Assembly: GCF_014397785.1 (NCBI RefSeq)
Contig: NZ_VZQQ01000041.1
Coordinates: 1-56,425 of the forward strand
Source: Paraburkholderia podalyriae
GTDB taxonomy: Bacteria; Pseudomonadota; Gammaproteobacteria; Burkholderiales; Burkholderiaceae
DNA length: 56,425 bases
Direction of reading: 5' to 3'
Made by a program: the position numbers and the translations under genes. Below, in pieces: positions 35,470 through 44,322 of this stretch. Numbering within the stretch: the stretch's first letter is position 1; each line of letters starts with the position of its first letter. The notes below the pieces were generated by a model, which was not told where the DNA came from, made no database searches, and saw only the letters and a list, made by a program, of their open reading frames with translations.

Positions 35470-37722
35470 TTACGCGCTGTGCAGTTGACGGCCAACCGGC
35501 AACTGCCGCAGCCGCTTGCCGGTGGCCGCATAAATCGCGTTGGTCAGCGCGGGCGCGAGCGCCGCGGTGCCAGGCTCGCCGATGCCGCCGGGCGCCTCGC
35601 CGCTCTTCACGAGATGCACGTCGATCGGCGGCGTCTGGTCGATGCGCAGCATCCGATAGTCGGTGAAGTTGCTCTGCTCGACGCGGCCGTTGTTGATCGT
35701 GATCTCGCTATAAAGCGCCGCCGTGATGCCGAAGATGATGCCGCCCTGCACCTGCGCCTCGATCGTGTTCGGATTGACGGCCATCCCGCAATCGACCGCG
35801 CAGTTGACGCGCTTGACTGTCACCTCGCCCTGCTCGACCGCGACCTCGACGACGATCGCGAAGAAGCTGCCGAATGCGTGCATCACCGAAATGCCGCGCC
35901 CTTGCCCCTGCGGCAGCGCGCCGCCCCAGTTGCCGGCTTGCGCTGCGAGGTTGAGCACGTTCAGCGCGCGCGGTGATTTGCCGAGCAGGTTGCGCCGGTA
36001 CTGCACCGGATCGATCTTCGCGTGCGCGGCCAGTTCGTCGATGAAGCTCTCGACGACGAACGTGCCGCGCGTCGGCCCGACGCCGCGCCAGAACGCGGTG
36101 GGCACCGCGTGTGGTTCCACGCGTACGTAGTCGATCAGTTGGTTGGGCAGGTCGTACGGCAGATCGGCGGCGACTTCCACGGCGTCAGGATCGAGTCCAT
36201 TCCTGAACGCGGGCGGCGCGAAGCGCGCGATGATCGACGAACCGGCAATGCGGTGCTGCCACGCGATCGGTTTGCCGTTCGCGTCGAGCCCGGCCGAGAT
36301 CGTGTCGTAGTAGTACGGCCGGTACATGTCGTGCTGGATGTCTTCTTCGCGTGTCCACAGCACCTTGACCGGCGTCGACACCTGTTTGCCGACCTTCACG
36401 GCCTGCGTGACCATGTCGGTTTCGAGCCGCCGCCCGAAGCCGCCGCCGAGCAGATGGTTGTGCACGATGATCTTGTCGGCAGGCAAGCCTGTGACCGCGG
36501 CCGCCGCATCGACGACGCGCGTCGGCACCTGCGAGCCGAGCCAGATTTCGCACGCGTCGCCGCGCACGTGAACCGTGGCGTTGACCGGCTCCATCGTCGC
36601 GTGCGCGAGGAACGGCTGCTGGTAGATCGTGTCGACACGCGACTTCGCGTCGCCGAACGCGCGGCCGACATCGCCGTCCTTGCGCGCCACCGCGCCGCCG
36701 TGCTGCGAGGCCGCCGCGAGATCGTCGACGATGCGCTTCATCGACACCTGCGCGCCCGCGCCTTCGTTCCACTTGATGTCGAGCGCCTGCAGGCCGCGCT
36801 TCGCGGCCCACGTGTGAGCGCCAATCACCGCGACCGCGTTGTCGAGCCTGATGACTTCGCGCACGCCGGGGATCGTCTTCGCATGCGTATCGTCGACGCT
36901 CGCGAGCGTGCCGCCGAACACGGGACAGTTCGCGATCGCCGCGTAGACCATGTCGGGCAAGCGCACGTCGAGGCCGAACTGCGCGGTGCCGTCGACTTTT
37001 TCCGGCGAATCGAGACGCCTGGCCGGCGTGCCGATCAGCTTGAAATCCTGCGGGTCTTTCAACCGCACGTTCTGCGGCGCGGGCAGCGCGGAGGCGGCCT
37101 GCGCGAGCTGGCCATAGCTCGCGCTGCGATTGCTGGCCGCGTGAATCACCTCGCCGGCCTGCGCATGGCAACTGGCCGGATCGACCTGCCACTGCTGCGC
37201 GGCCGCGTTGATCAGCATCACGCGCGCAGTCGCGCCGGCGTGGCGCATCGGCTCCCACGCGAAGCGGATCGACGTCGAGCCGCCGGTCAACTGGCCGCCG
37301 AGCAGCGGGTCCTTGAAGAGCGTTTCGTTCGGCGGCGCGTGATCGAGCGTGACCGCGTCGAGCGGCACTTCGAGTTCTTCGGCGATCAGCATCGGGATCG
37401 ACGTATAGACGCCCTGTCCCATCTCGACCTTCGGTATCACGAGCGTGACCTTGCCGGCGGTGTCGATCTGGATGAACGCGTTCGGCGCGAACACACCGCT
37501 TTGCGGTGCCTCGTTCGCATCGCCGCCGATCACGCTGCTGCCCGCCTTCCGATCCTGGCTCGCGGCCGGCACGCTGAAGCCCAGCAGCAGACCGCCGCCG
37601 GCCGCGGCGCCGACCGTCACGCCGAACTTGAGGAAGCTGCGCCGCGAGATGCCGCGCGCAGGCCGCGTGTCGAGGTCCGACGGCTGCGCGCCGTTCTGTG
37701 CATCGAGCAATCCCTGCGACAT
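35470..37722 (-). CDS. Molybdopterin-binding subunit, isoquinoline 1-oxidoreductase (IorB) / aldehyde oxidase type
   Basis: A 750-residue xanthine-oxidase-family catalytic subunit. A Tat signal is visible, R-G-I-S-R-R-S-F-L-K-F followed by a Gly/Ala-rich hydrophobic stretch (residues 22-55), so the enzyme works in the periplasm. Further markers are V-E-M-G-Q-G-V-Y-T-S-I, a repeat of the Mo-cofactor domain, G-G-F-G-R-R-L-E-T-D and A-F-W-R-G-V-G-P-T-R-G. Such enzymes hydroxylate N-heterocycles or oxidise aldehydes with water as oxygen source. The natural substrate is unknown. It is nearly contiguous with the 2Fe-2S gene (one base between stop and start). Confidence 0.9.
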   Translation of the reverse strand: MSQGLLDAQNGAQPSDLDTRPARGISRRSFLKFGVTVGAAAGGGLLLGFSVPAASQDRKAGSSVIGGDANEAPQSGVFAPNAFIQIDTAGKVTLVIPKVEMGQGVYTSIPMLIAEELEVPLDAVTLDHAPPNETLFKDPLLGGQLTGGSTSIRFAWEPMRHAGATARVMLINAAAQQWQVDPASCHAQAGEVIHAASNRSASYGQLAQAASALPAPQNVRLKDPQDFKLIGTPARRLDSPEKVDGTAQFGLDVRLPDMVYAAIANCPVFGGTLASVDDTHAKTIPGVREVIRLDNAVAVIGAHTWAAKRGLQALDIKWNEGAGAQVSMKRIVDDLAAASQHGGAVARKDGDVGRAFGDAKSRVDTIYQQPFLAHATMEPVNATVHVRGDACEIWLGSQVPTRVVDAAAAVTGLPADKIIVHNHLLGGGFGRRLETDMVTQAVKVGKQVSTPVKVLWTREEDIQHDMYRPYYYDTISAGLDANGKPIAWQHRIAGSSIIARFAPPAFRNGLDPDAVEVAADLPYDLPNQLIDYVRVEPHAVPTAFWRGVGPTRGTFVVESFIDELAAHAKIDPVQYRRNLLGKSPRALNVLNLAAQAGNWGGALPQGQGRGISVMHAFGSFFAIVVEVAVEQGEVTVKRVNCAVDCGMAVNPNTIEAQVQGGIIFGITAALYSEITINNGRVEQSNFTDYRMLRIDQTPPIDVHLVKSGEAPGGIGEPGTAALAPALTNAIYAATGKRLRQLPVGRQLHSA

Positions 37723-37723
37723 G

Positions 37724-38179
37724 TCAGGCCCCCTTCGCGGCATGCTTGATCGCCGCACGCACGCGGTGGTAAGTCCCGCAACGGCAGATGTTGCCAGCCA
37801 TCGCGGCGTCGATGTCGGCGTCGCTCGGGCTGGGATTGCGCGCGAGCAGCGACGCCGCCGACATCACTTGCCCGGACTGACAGTAGCCGCATTGCACGAC
37901 GTCGAGTTCACGCCAGGCCTGCTGCACTTTGTGGCCCGTGGCCGTGGCGCCGACCGCTTCGATCGTGACGATCTTGCGGTCGCCGACCGCCGCCGCCGGG
38001 AACACGCACGAGCGCACCGCGACGCCGTCGAGATGCACGGTGCATGCGCCGCACTGCGCGATGCCGCAGCCGAACTTGGTGCCGGTCAGCCCGACGAGAT
38101 CACGCAGCACCCACAGCAGGGGCATGTCGGGCGGGGCATCGACGGAATGAGTCTCGCCGTTGATATTGAACGTGGTCAT
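37724..38179 (-). CDS. 2Fe-2S subunit of the molybdenum oxidoreductase (IorA type)
   Basis: A 151-residue small subunit with two iron-sulfur clusters. The N-terminal ferredoxin-like domain has G-C-G-I-A-Q-C-G-A-C-T-V (about residues 38-49) with a fourth Cys in V-R-S-C-V. The helical C-terminal domain has C-G-Y-C-Q-S-G-Q and I-C-R-C-G-T-Y. It passes electrons from the molybdenum cofactor to the cytochrome c subunit. It has no signal peptide, so it presumably travels through Tat bound to the large subunit. It is the first gene of the three-gene operon. Confidence 0.93.
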   Translation of the reverse strand: MTTFNINGETHSVDAPPDMPLLWVLRDLVGLTGTKFGCGIAQCGACTVHLDGVAVRSCVFPAAAVGDRKIVTIEAVGATATGHKVQQAWRELDVVQCGYCQSGQVMSAASLLARNPSPSDADIDAAMAGNICRCGTYHRVRAAIKHAAKGA

Positions 38180-38539
38180 GAGCGGCTCCGGTGGGGGCGT
38201 TGTTGTGGTCGCGCGGTTTAGATCGCGACGTCGCACCAGACCGCGAACACCTGCCGGTTTTGTTCGGCATGTCGCGCTAATACGCAGTGAAAAGCGGCCT
38301 GTGATCGAGCGGGTGTCGCCAGAAAGCCGGCCGATTGTAGTCGGGTCGAAAGAAGTTCGCTTTGAAGCGGCCAGGCGGTACATGTCGCGCTGTGCGCGCT
38401 GGATCGCATGTGTCGGCGGGACCGATGCGTTACCATCAACGGATTGATCCGTTAGCGTGATCGCGCGACCCGCTGCATCGCACTGCGCGGCGTTGCGATG
38501 CACGATTCCGTCGAGTCACCTCAGCCGCAGGAGCCGCCG

Positions 38540-38938
38540 ATGAACGACCCGCAATGCACTCAATTTCTCACGGACATTCGCCGACCGTTGCTTGCGCTGC
38601 ACAAGGCGATTCTCGATCACGAACGCGCCGCGTACGAAAAGGAGTTCGGCCCGGTGACGCCGGCGGCCTTCTTGCAAGTGCTGATCAACGGTTCGGGGTT
38701 TCGCTGGCTGGCGCCGCTATCGACGGTGATCGCGAGCGTCGACGAAATTCTCGACGACGCAGAAGCCGATGCCGGCGACCGTCTCGCGACCGCCGAGGCC
38801 GTGGTCGGCCTGTTCTCGCCCGATCAACCCAATAACGGCTTCCTGCCGCGTTATTTGCCGCTGTTGCAGGCCGATCCGGCGATCCTGCATTACCACGGCG
38901 AGGTTTCGCGGTTGCTGCGCGGTGTGCAAATCACCTGA
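38540..38938 (+). CDS. Conserved hypothetical protein
   Basis: A 132-residue soluble, mostly helical acidic protein preceded by AGGAG nine bases before the ATG. It opens M-N-D-P-Q-C-T-Q-F-L-T-D-I-R-R-P-L-L-A-L-H-K-A-I-L-D-H-E-R and contains N-G-S-G-F-R-W-L-A-P-L-S and N-N-G-F-L-P-R-Y-L-P-L-L-Q. I recognise it only as a type found in proteobacterial genomes without known function. It is divergent from the oxidoreductase operon (start at 38179). Codon use matches its neighbours and the frame is intact. Confidence 0.75.
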   Translation: MNDPQCTQFLTDIRRPLLALHKAILDHERAAYEKEFGPVTPAAFLQVLINGSGFRWLAPLSTVIASVDEILDDAEADAGDRLATAEAVVGLFSPDQPNNGFLPRYLPLLQADPAILHYHGEVSRLLRGVQIT

Positions 38939-39188
38939 CGGCGGTTCGCCCGGAGCACGGCGGCGGCGTCTGCGCTGGCTGCCGGCTCCTGTATTTCCTC
39001 ACCGTTGATAAACGGCTGCGGATCGAGGCCGCATCGTGGATGGTCGGTACTCTTTCGCAGATTCGGCGGACTGCTGCCGCGTGACGGTACTTTCGCAACG
39101 ATTTGACGACCGCCACAATGCGCGGTCGATCAAACTACCTGGCTTTGCTGACTAAATTCAAGGTGAGCTTTCGCGGGACCGCCGAAGC

Positions 39189-40136
39189 TCAGCCGCGCCC
39201 CTGCGGTAGATAAGGCAGCGGATCGACCGGCTTGCCGTCGCGCCGCACTTCGAAGCCGACTGACACACGCGAGTTGTTCTCATCGCCCATCTCGGCGATC
39301 TGCTGTCCCTTGCGGACGACGTCGCCCATCTTGACCAGCAGCTTGCGGTTATGCGAGTACGCGGTCAGAAAGTCCTTGTTGTGCTGCACGATGATCAGGC
39401 TGCCGTAGCTGTTCAGTCCCGTGCCCGCGTACATCACCTTGCCGTCGGCGGCGGCTCGCACCGGATCACCCGCTTTGCCGCCGATCTCGATGCCGCGCGT
39501 TTCGCCCGGCTGGAACGCTTCGACGACGCTGCCGGCGGCAGGCCACGCAAGCGTCACGCTGCTCGCATGCCGGCGGGTTTCCTGCGTGACTTCGCGGACT
39601 TCGGTGGCGTTCGGAGCCGGCGCGGCGGACTGCGTCGAGGCTTGTGCCGAGGTTTGCACTGACGTTTGTGAAGCAGTCTGCGTTGTGGATTGCGCCGCGG
39701 CCTTCGCGGCGGCCGCCGCATTGGCTGCCTTCACCGCGCGCACCGTCTCCGGCGACGCGACGTGCAGCACCTGCCCCGGCTTCAGCCGCGCCGACGCCTT
39801 CAGCCCATTCCACGCCTGCAGCTGCTTGACGCCGATGTGATGATGCTGCGCGACCCGCGCGAGCGTGTCGCCACGCCTGACGCGATAGACGAGCGGCGGC
39901 GATTTTTTCAGCGGCGTGTTATCGCTGGCACCGATCGACAGCGGTGCGGCTGCCGTCTGATCGCTAGAGGCGGTTCCCGCCGTATTCGTCGCCAGCACGC
40001 CGGACGCCGTGGCGGCACTGCTTGCCAAACCATTCTGCCCATCCGGCTGCCCGAGGTTCGCACATCCGCTGACGGCCAGCGCAACCCATGCGCCGGCCAG
40101 ACTGGCCAATATCGTTCTGTCGAAACGCTTTGTCAT
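39189..40136 (-). CDS. NlpD-like lipoprotein with LysM and degenerate LytM (M23) domains
   Basis: A 315-residue envelope lipoprotein. The signal ends at the lipobox A-V-S-G-C (about residue 25). A LysM domain (Y-R-V-R-R-G-D-T-L-A-R-V-A, about 88-132) binds peptidoglycan. After an Ala/Gln/Thr-rich linker comes a LytM/M23-like domain (about 215-310). The zinc-ligand positions are not conserved: R-G-I-E-I replaces H-x-G-x-D, Y-S-H-N keeps one His, and V-G-F-E-V replaces H-x-E-I. Like NlpD and EnvC it is therefore probably an activator of amidases rather than an enzyme. The ATG at 40136 has AGGAG upstream. Confidence 0.88.
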   Translation of the reverse strand: MTKRFDRTILASLAGAWVALAVSGCANLGQPDGQNGLASSAATASGVLATNTAGTASSDQTAAAPLSIGASDNTPLKKSPPLVYRVRRGDTLARVAQHHHIGVKQLQAWNGLKASARLKPGQVLHVASPETVRAVKAANAAAAAKAAAQSTTQTASQTSVQTSAQASTQSAAPAPNATEVREVTQETRRHASSVTLAWPAAGSVVEAFQPGETRGIEIGGKAGDPVRAAADGKVMYAGTGLNSYGSLIIVQHNKDFLTAYSHNRKLLVKMGDVVRKGQQIAEMGDENNSRVSVGFEVRRDGKPVDPLPYLPQGRG

Positions 40137-40504
40137 CTTGCTCGACTCCTGCTGCATAGATAAGCAAGCCGGAATGCCGCGATGCCGCGGGCAAGGCGCG
40201 CGATCTTCGGCCGCGCGGCCTTCCCGACGACATGGCGAAGCCGCGTCGTAACGCGCTCATCCCGTGCCTGTCTGCCAATCAAATTTCTCGGGGATTCTAA
40301 AGTGTCGTTTAATAAAAACGCCCGGCCCCACACACTCTGATACAGACGTTACGAGCCGTATTTCCGCGTTACGACGGCCCGAGTTCGGGACGCCGACGAC
40401 GCACACATCGCCGCCTGCCTGCGGCGCGCGCTCACACTTGTTGACATTCGACTTATCGGCAGGCGCGGGTCGAACTTGAATGGCCGGGCGTCGCAGCGGA
40501 GAGC
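40137..40504. other. Intergenic region, no gene seen
   Basis: About 370 bases between the NlpD-like gene (promoter end) and the porin terminator. It is lower in GC around 40290-40320 (GTTTAATAAAAACG), which may be promoter sequence for the NlpD-like gene. No open frame here is convincing. Confidence 0.4.
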
Positions 40505-40546
40505 GCAAAAAAATCAGCCTTCGAAATCCGAAGGCTGACTTTTTGC
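40505..40546 (-). terminator. Strong rho-independent terminator of the porin gene
   Basis: TCAGCCTTCG (40514-40523) pairs perfectly with CGAAGGCTGA (40529-40538) around a 5-base loop. The minus strand continues with TTTTTTTGC, the plus strand with CTTTTTGC. It begins 25 bases after the porin stop codon. Confidence 0.85.
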
Positions 40547-40562
40547 GTTGACGGGCGCCGAA

Positions 40563-41741
40563 CTAGAACCTATGCCGGATCGCCGCGCGCACGACGACCT
40601 GCTTCGACGTCGACGACGGCGACTGCGTGCCGGGGATGAATGCGTAATCGAGGATCGACAGCGTCGAATCGCCGGTGACCTGTTGATAGGCACCCTGCAG
40701 ATAGACGTCGGTACGCTTGGACAGGTTGTAGTCCGCCATCAGGCCGAACGTATGGATGCGCGGCTTCACGCCGCCGTTCGATGCCTCGTAGGTTTCCATC
40801 GTGTACACGTACTGCGCGCCGACGAACAGCACCGGCGAGATCTGATACTTGCCGTTGATCTCGAAGTTCTGATACTTGAGCGAGTTCAGCAGTACGCCCG
40901 GTGGTGTAACGGGCACGAGCGGCACCAGCGGCTCGATACCGAGATAACCGTTTGCGGTCGGCTCCAGATAGTTCGAGTTGCTATAGACGAAGCCCGCTGT
41001 CGCGGGTCCGAACGTATAGGTAATGCCGCCGCCGAACACGCGCAGGCGCGTCGCGACGAAGCCGGCGTCGTTCGTGGTGATCGCGCCGTTCGAACCGTTG
41101 CCCGGATTGTCGGCCTGCAGATAGGCCGCGGCGACCAGCAGCCCGCCGTACGTGTACTGCCCGCCGAAGCTGTAGGCGCGATTGTTGGCGAAGCTCGTGT
41201 CGTTGCTGAAGCTGTAGGTGCCGCCGAACTGGAAGCCCGAGATCGCCGGACTCGTGTACTTGACCGTGTTGTCGAGGCGGAACGTGTTGTCGGTGTTGTC
41301 GTTGTCGTAGGGATGCGAGAACAACGCGCCGGCCCAACTGCCGTTGGCCGTGGTCTGCGCCAGATAATCGACGACCGAATCGTATTGTCGGCCGAACGTC
41401 AGCGTGCCGTACGACTGCGAGCCGAGTCCGACGAAAGCCTGCCGGCCGAACAGGCGGCCGCCCTGGCCGAGCCGCCCGGAATTCAGATCGAAACCGCCCT
41501 CGAGCTGGAAGATCGCCTTCAGGCCGCCGCCGAGATCTTCGGAACCCTTCAGGCCCCAGCGGCTGCCATGCGCAAGACCGCTCGCGAGTTCATAAACATG
41601 GCCGCGGCCGACATTGTTCGTATAGTTGATGCCTTCGTCGATCACGCCATACAGCGTGACGCTAGTCTGCGCGGCGGCAGGTGGAGCACAAACGGTACAC
41701 GCAGCAATGCAGACAGCCAGCGCGAACACTTGCTTGTTCAT
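40563..41741 (-). CDS. Outer membrane porin (Gram-negative type 4)
   Basis: A 392-residue trimeric beta-barrel porin for passive uptake of small solutes. A signal peptide (residues 1-24) ends A-A-A-Q, and the barrel opens T-S-V-T-L-Y-G-V-I-D-E-G-I, the standard beta-proteobacterial porin start. W-G-L-K-G-S-E-D-L-G-G-G-L-K-A-I-F-Q-L-E-G-G-F and G-R-Q-A-F-V-G-L are the next signature strands. The chain ends in R-H-R-F with a terminal Phe, the recognition signal for barrel assembly. It is monocistronic and followed by a strong terminator. Confidence 0.94.
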   Translation of the reverse strand: MNKQVFALAVCIAACTVCAPPAAAQTSVTLYGVIDEGINYTNNVGRGHVYELASGLAHGSRWGLKGSEDLGGGLKAIFQLEGGFDLNSGRLGQGGRLFGRQAFVGLGSQSYGTLTFGRQYDSVVDYLAQTTANGSWAGALFSHPYDNDNTDNTFRLDNTVKYTSPAISGFQFGGTYSFSNDTSFANNRAYSFGGQYTYGGLLVAAAYLQADNPGNGSNGAITTNDAGFVATRLRVFGGGITYTFGPATAGFVYSNSNYLEPTANGYLGIEPLVPLVPVTPPGVLLNSLKYQNFEINGKYQISPVLFVGAQYVYTMETYEASNGGVKPRIHTFGLMADYNLSKRTDVYLQGAYQQVTGDSTLSILDYAFIPGTQSPSSTSKQVVVRAAIRHRF

Positions 41742-42105
41742 GACGATCTCCCTGCACCGCTCTTTCCGGAAATCCTCACACGACATCGTCTGTCCGTCCA
41801 TGAGAGGATGTGCCGATCGTCGAGAATGTTGCTAATTCTCCACTGCGCGTCGCTGCCTCTTTTTTCGTGACGCCGCTTCAGGTAAGCGACAGCCGCTGCT
41901 GTTGATCTCGCTGCGTCATTGCCACGAAAAGAAATATAATCCTGCGCCATTGCTGCGATGCAACGGAACTTGACGCCGCAGCGAAGGTCATCATGACAGC
42001 CCGTTGACGACTGCCTCGTGAAGGCGGCCCGAAGCGACCTCGAAGCGGACCAGGCGAAACCAGCATTGGACGCCTCCCCGCCGCAGTATCAATCCCATAT
42101 TAAAA
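41742..42105. other. Divergent intergenic region between porin and OpgC-type gene
   Basis: About 360 non-coding bases. It contains the porin promoter (leftward) and sequences preceding the terminator-like hairpin at 42106. The only notable elements are AT-richer patches at about 41920-41940 and 42090-42106. No gene is recognised. Confidence 0.4.
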
Positions 42106-42163
42106 AGCCCCGTGAGACGCCCGCCGCGCTGGATCAGTGCGCCGTCGCACGGGGCTGCTTTTT
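42106..42163 (+). terminator. Terminator-like hairpin just upstream of the OpgC-type gene
   Basis: AGCCCCGTG at 42106-42114 pairs exactly with CACGGGGCT at 42148-42156. The 33-base intervening segment can form inner GC pairs. GCTTTTTTG follows. It ends 12 bases before the start codon at 42175, so transcripts from the upstream promoter would meet it before the coding region. No plus-strand gene lies upstream to need terminating. Confidence 0.6.
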
Positions 42164-42174
42164 TGACGCAAACA

Positions 42175-43284
42175 ATGACCAGGTCCTCCTCCCGTCTGAT
42201 CGAACTCGACTTTTTTCGCGGACTGGTTCTGCTGATCATCGTCGTCGATCACATCGGCGGCAGCATTCTGTCGCGCATGACGCTGCATGCGTACGCGCTG
42301 TGCGACGCCGCCGAAGTGTTCGTATTCCTCGGCGGCTTCGCGACCGCCACAGCCTATGCGGCGCTCGCCGAGCGACGCAATGAGACGATCGCGCGCAGTC
42401 GCTTCCTGCGCCGCTCGTTCGAAATCTATCGCGCGTTTCTTGTCACCGCCGGGCTGATGCTGCTGGTCAGCGCGGTGCTCACCGCCTTCAGCATCGACGG
42501 GCCGAATCTCGCCACGACCGATCTGGACGACCTGATCGACACGCCGCTTGCGGCGCTGCGCGACATCATGCTGCTGCGCCGCCAGCCGTACCTCGCGTCG
42601 GTGCTGCCGATGTACGCGTTCTTCGCGCTGCTGGTGCCCACGATCCTGCCGCACGCGCGCAGCAAGCCGTGGCTGCTGCTCGCCGGCAGCGTCGCGCTGT
42701 GGGCCGGCGCGCCGGCGATCGGCAAGTACCTGCCCGCCGCGCCCGACATGCAGTGGGACTTCAACCCGTTCGCATGGCAGCTGATGTTCGTGCTCGGCGT
42801 GCTCGCGCGCTGCCAGCCGGTTTATCAGCGGATCAGCGCGCACCGCTTCGGCTGGCTCGTGAGCGTGCTGGCGTTCGCGGTGGTCGTGGGCGCCGCGTAC
42901 TACAAGCTCGTTGTGCCGCATGCGCCGCTGGCCGCGAGCCTCAAGCAAAACCTGTCCTACCTGCGCGCGGGCAACTTCGTCGCGATCGCGTGGCTCGTCG
43001 CGAATCTGATCGAGCTCGGCTGGGCGAAGAAGGTCGCGCGCCGGCTGCCGTGGATCGGCTTGATCGGGCGTCAGGGCTTGCTGTGCTTCATTGCCGGCGC
43101 GGTGATTTCGCTGGTGGTCGACTCGGTGCTCTACGCGGCGACCGACGGTTACCTGAACTATCCGCTCGGGCTGCTCGCCGATGCCGCCGCGGTCGGCGCG
43201 CTGTTCGCGGTCGCGCTGGGCGCGGAGCCGCTGAAGCGGTTGATCGGGCGGTTCGTTGCCGGGCGGCTGCGGACGTCGGGCTGA
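42175..43284 (+). CDS. OpgC-domain membrane protein (acyltransferase type)
   Basis: A 369-residue inner membrane protein with about ten helices. It opens R-L-I-E-L-D-F-F-R-G-L-V-L-L-I-I-V-V-D-H-I, the conserved OpgC/acyltransferase-3 motif in which R and D/H are important, then A-E-V-F-V-F-L-G-G-F. OpgC succinylates osmoregulated periplasmic glucans in enterobacteria; paralogues in Burkholderia are of unsettled role. No opgG or opgH lies beside it. The ATG at 42175 follows the hairpin at 42106-42163, an arrangement compatible with attenuation. Confidence 0.88.
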   Translation: MTRSSSRLIELDFFRGLVLLIIVVDHIGGSILSRMTLHAYALCDAAEVFVFLGGFATATAYAALAERRNETIARSRFLRRSFEIYRAFLVTAGLMLLVSAVLTAFSIDGPNLATTDLDDLIDTPLAALRDIMLLRRQPYLASVLPMYAFFALLVPTILPHARSKPWLLLAGSVALWAGAPAIGKYLPAAPDMQWDFNPFAWQLMFVLGVLARCQPVYQRISAHRFGWLVSVLAFAVVVGAAYYKLVVPHAPLAASLKQNLSYLRAGNFVAIAWLVANLIELGWAKKVARRLPWIGLIGRQGLLCFIAGAVISLVVDSVLYAATDGYLNYPLGLLADAAAVGALFAVALGAEPLKRLIGRFVAGRLRTSG

Positions 43285-43393
43285 ACGAAACGCGCCGTCT
43301 GTCGCCCTGCCCGTTCCTTTTCAGACAGGGCGCCATTGCTGATAGCATGACGGCCGCGCGCGAATCCCGCGCCAGCCGGCCTTCCACACTGAC

Positions 43394-44260
43394 ATGCGTC
43401 GATTCCTCTGTTTCGTCCTCGCACTGCTTGCCGTCGACGCGCCCGCGTTCGCAAGCACGGTCGCGAGCCACAGCTTCCACTCCGATGCGCTCGGCCGCGA
43501 CTGGAACTACACGATCTATCTGCCGGGCGGCTATCGCGCGGACGGTCCGCGCCTGCCGGTGCTTTACCTGCTGCACGGTAATAACGGCGACGCCAACGAC
43601 TGGCTCACGCAAGGTCATCTGCAGAGCGCCGCGGACACGCTGATCGAGCGCAAGGAGATTCCGGCCGTCGTCATCGTGATGCCGCAAGGCGGCACGGACT
43701 GGTACGTCGATCGCAAGGAAAAGATGGAGAGCGCGTTCTTCGACGATCTGCTGCCCGAAATCGAAACGCGCTACGCGGTCGCGACGCAGCGAGGGGGCCG
43801 GATGATCGGCGGTGTGTCGATGGGCGGTTTCGGCGCGTTGCGCTACGCGCTCACTCAGCCCGAGATGTTTTGCGGCGCGCTGCTGCTCAGTCCCGCGATC
43901 TATGCGAACGAGCCGCCGCGTGGGTCGGCGGCGCGGCGGGTCGGCGTATTCGGCGAGCACCAGTTCGATCCGCGCGTGTGGCACGAACTCAATTATCCGG
44001 CGCAATGGGACCGCTACATGAGCCGGCCATACCGCCTGCCGATGTTCATCGCTTCCGGCGACGACGACCTCGACATCCAGGCCGACGCATCACTGCTGTA
44101 CACGCATCTGCGGCTCGCGGGCAATCCCGCGGCGCTGCGGATCATCGACGGCGGCCACACGTGGGACGTATGGAGCGCGCTGTTGCCCGCCGCGCTCAAA
44201 TACACGCTCGGCTGCGTGAAGCCGCCCGCGCAGGAGCATCCGTCGAATCAGCGGCCTTGA
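43394..44260 (+). CDS. Secreted esterase (esterase D / Fae-like alpha/beta hydrolase)
   Basis: A 288-residue exported hydrolase. The signal peptide (residues 1-20) ends A-F-A. The fold motifs are Y-L-L-H-G-N-N-G-D near residue 58 (oxyanion region), the nucleophile Ser in G-V-S-M-G-G-F-G at about 139-146, an Asp in S-G-D-D-D-L-D at about 221 and the catalytic His in D-G-G-H-T-W near 255. The family includes feruloyl esterases, S-formylglutathione hydrolases and mycolyltransferases, so ester substrates from plant or envelope polymers are possible. It follows the OpgC-type gene by 109 bases on the same strand. Confidence 0.88.
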   Translation: MRRFLCFVLALLAVDAPAFASTVASHSFHSDALGRDWNYTIYLPGGYRADGPRLPVLYLLHGNNGDANDWLTQGHLQSAADTLIERKEIPAVVIVMPQGGTDWYVDRKEKMESAFFDDLLPEIETRYAVATQRGGRMIGGVSMGGFGALRYALTQPEMFCGALLLSPAIYANEPPRGSAARRVGVFGEHQFDPRVWHELNYPAQWDRYMSRPYRLPMFIASGDDDLDIQADASLLYTHLRLAGNPAALRIIDGGHTWDVWSALLPAALKYTLGCVKPPAQEHPSNQRP

Positions 44261-44322
44261 GCCGGGGCGGCACGGCACCGCGCGCGCAACACCATCCTGC
44301 CCCGCGCCCATCGACGCCCGCG

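Noticed and set aside
36022..37749. 575-codon open frame on the plus strand opposite the molybdopterin subunit
   Set aside because: It is antisense to a well-supported Tat-exported enzyme and has shadow composition.
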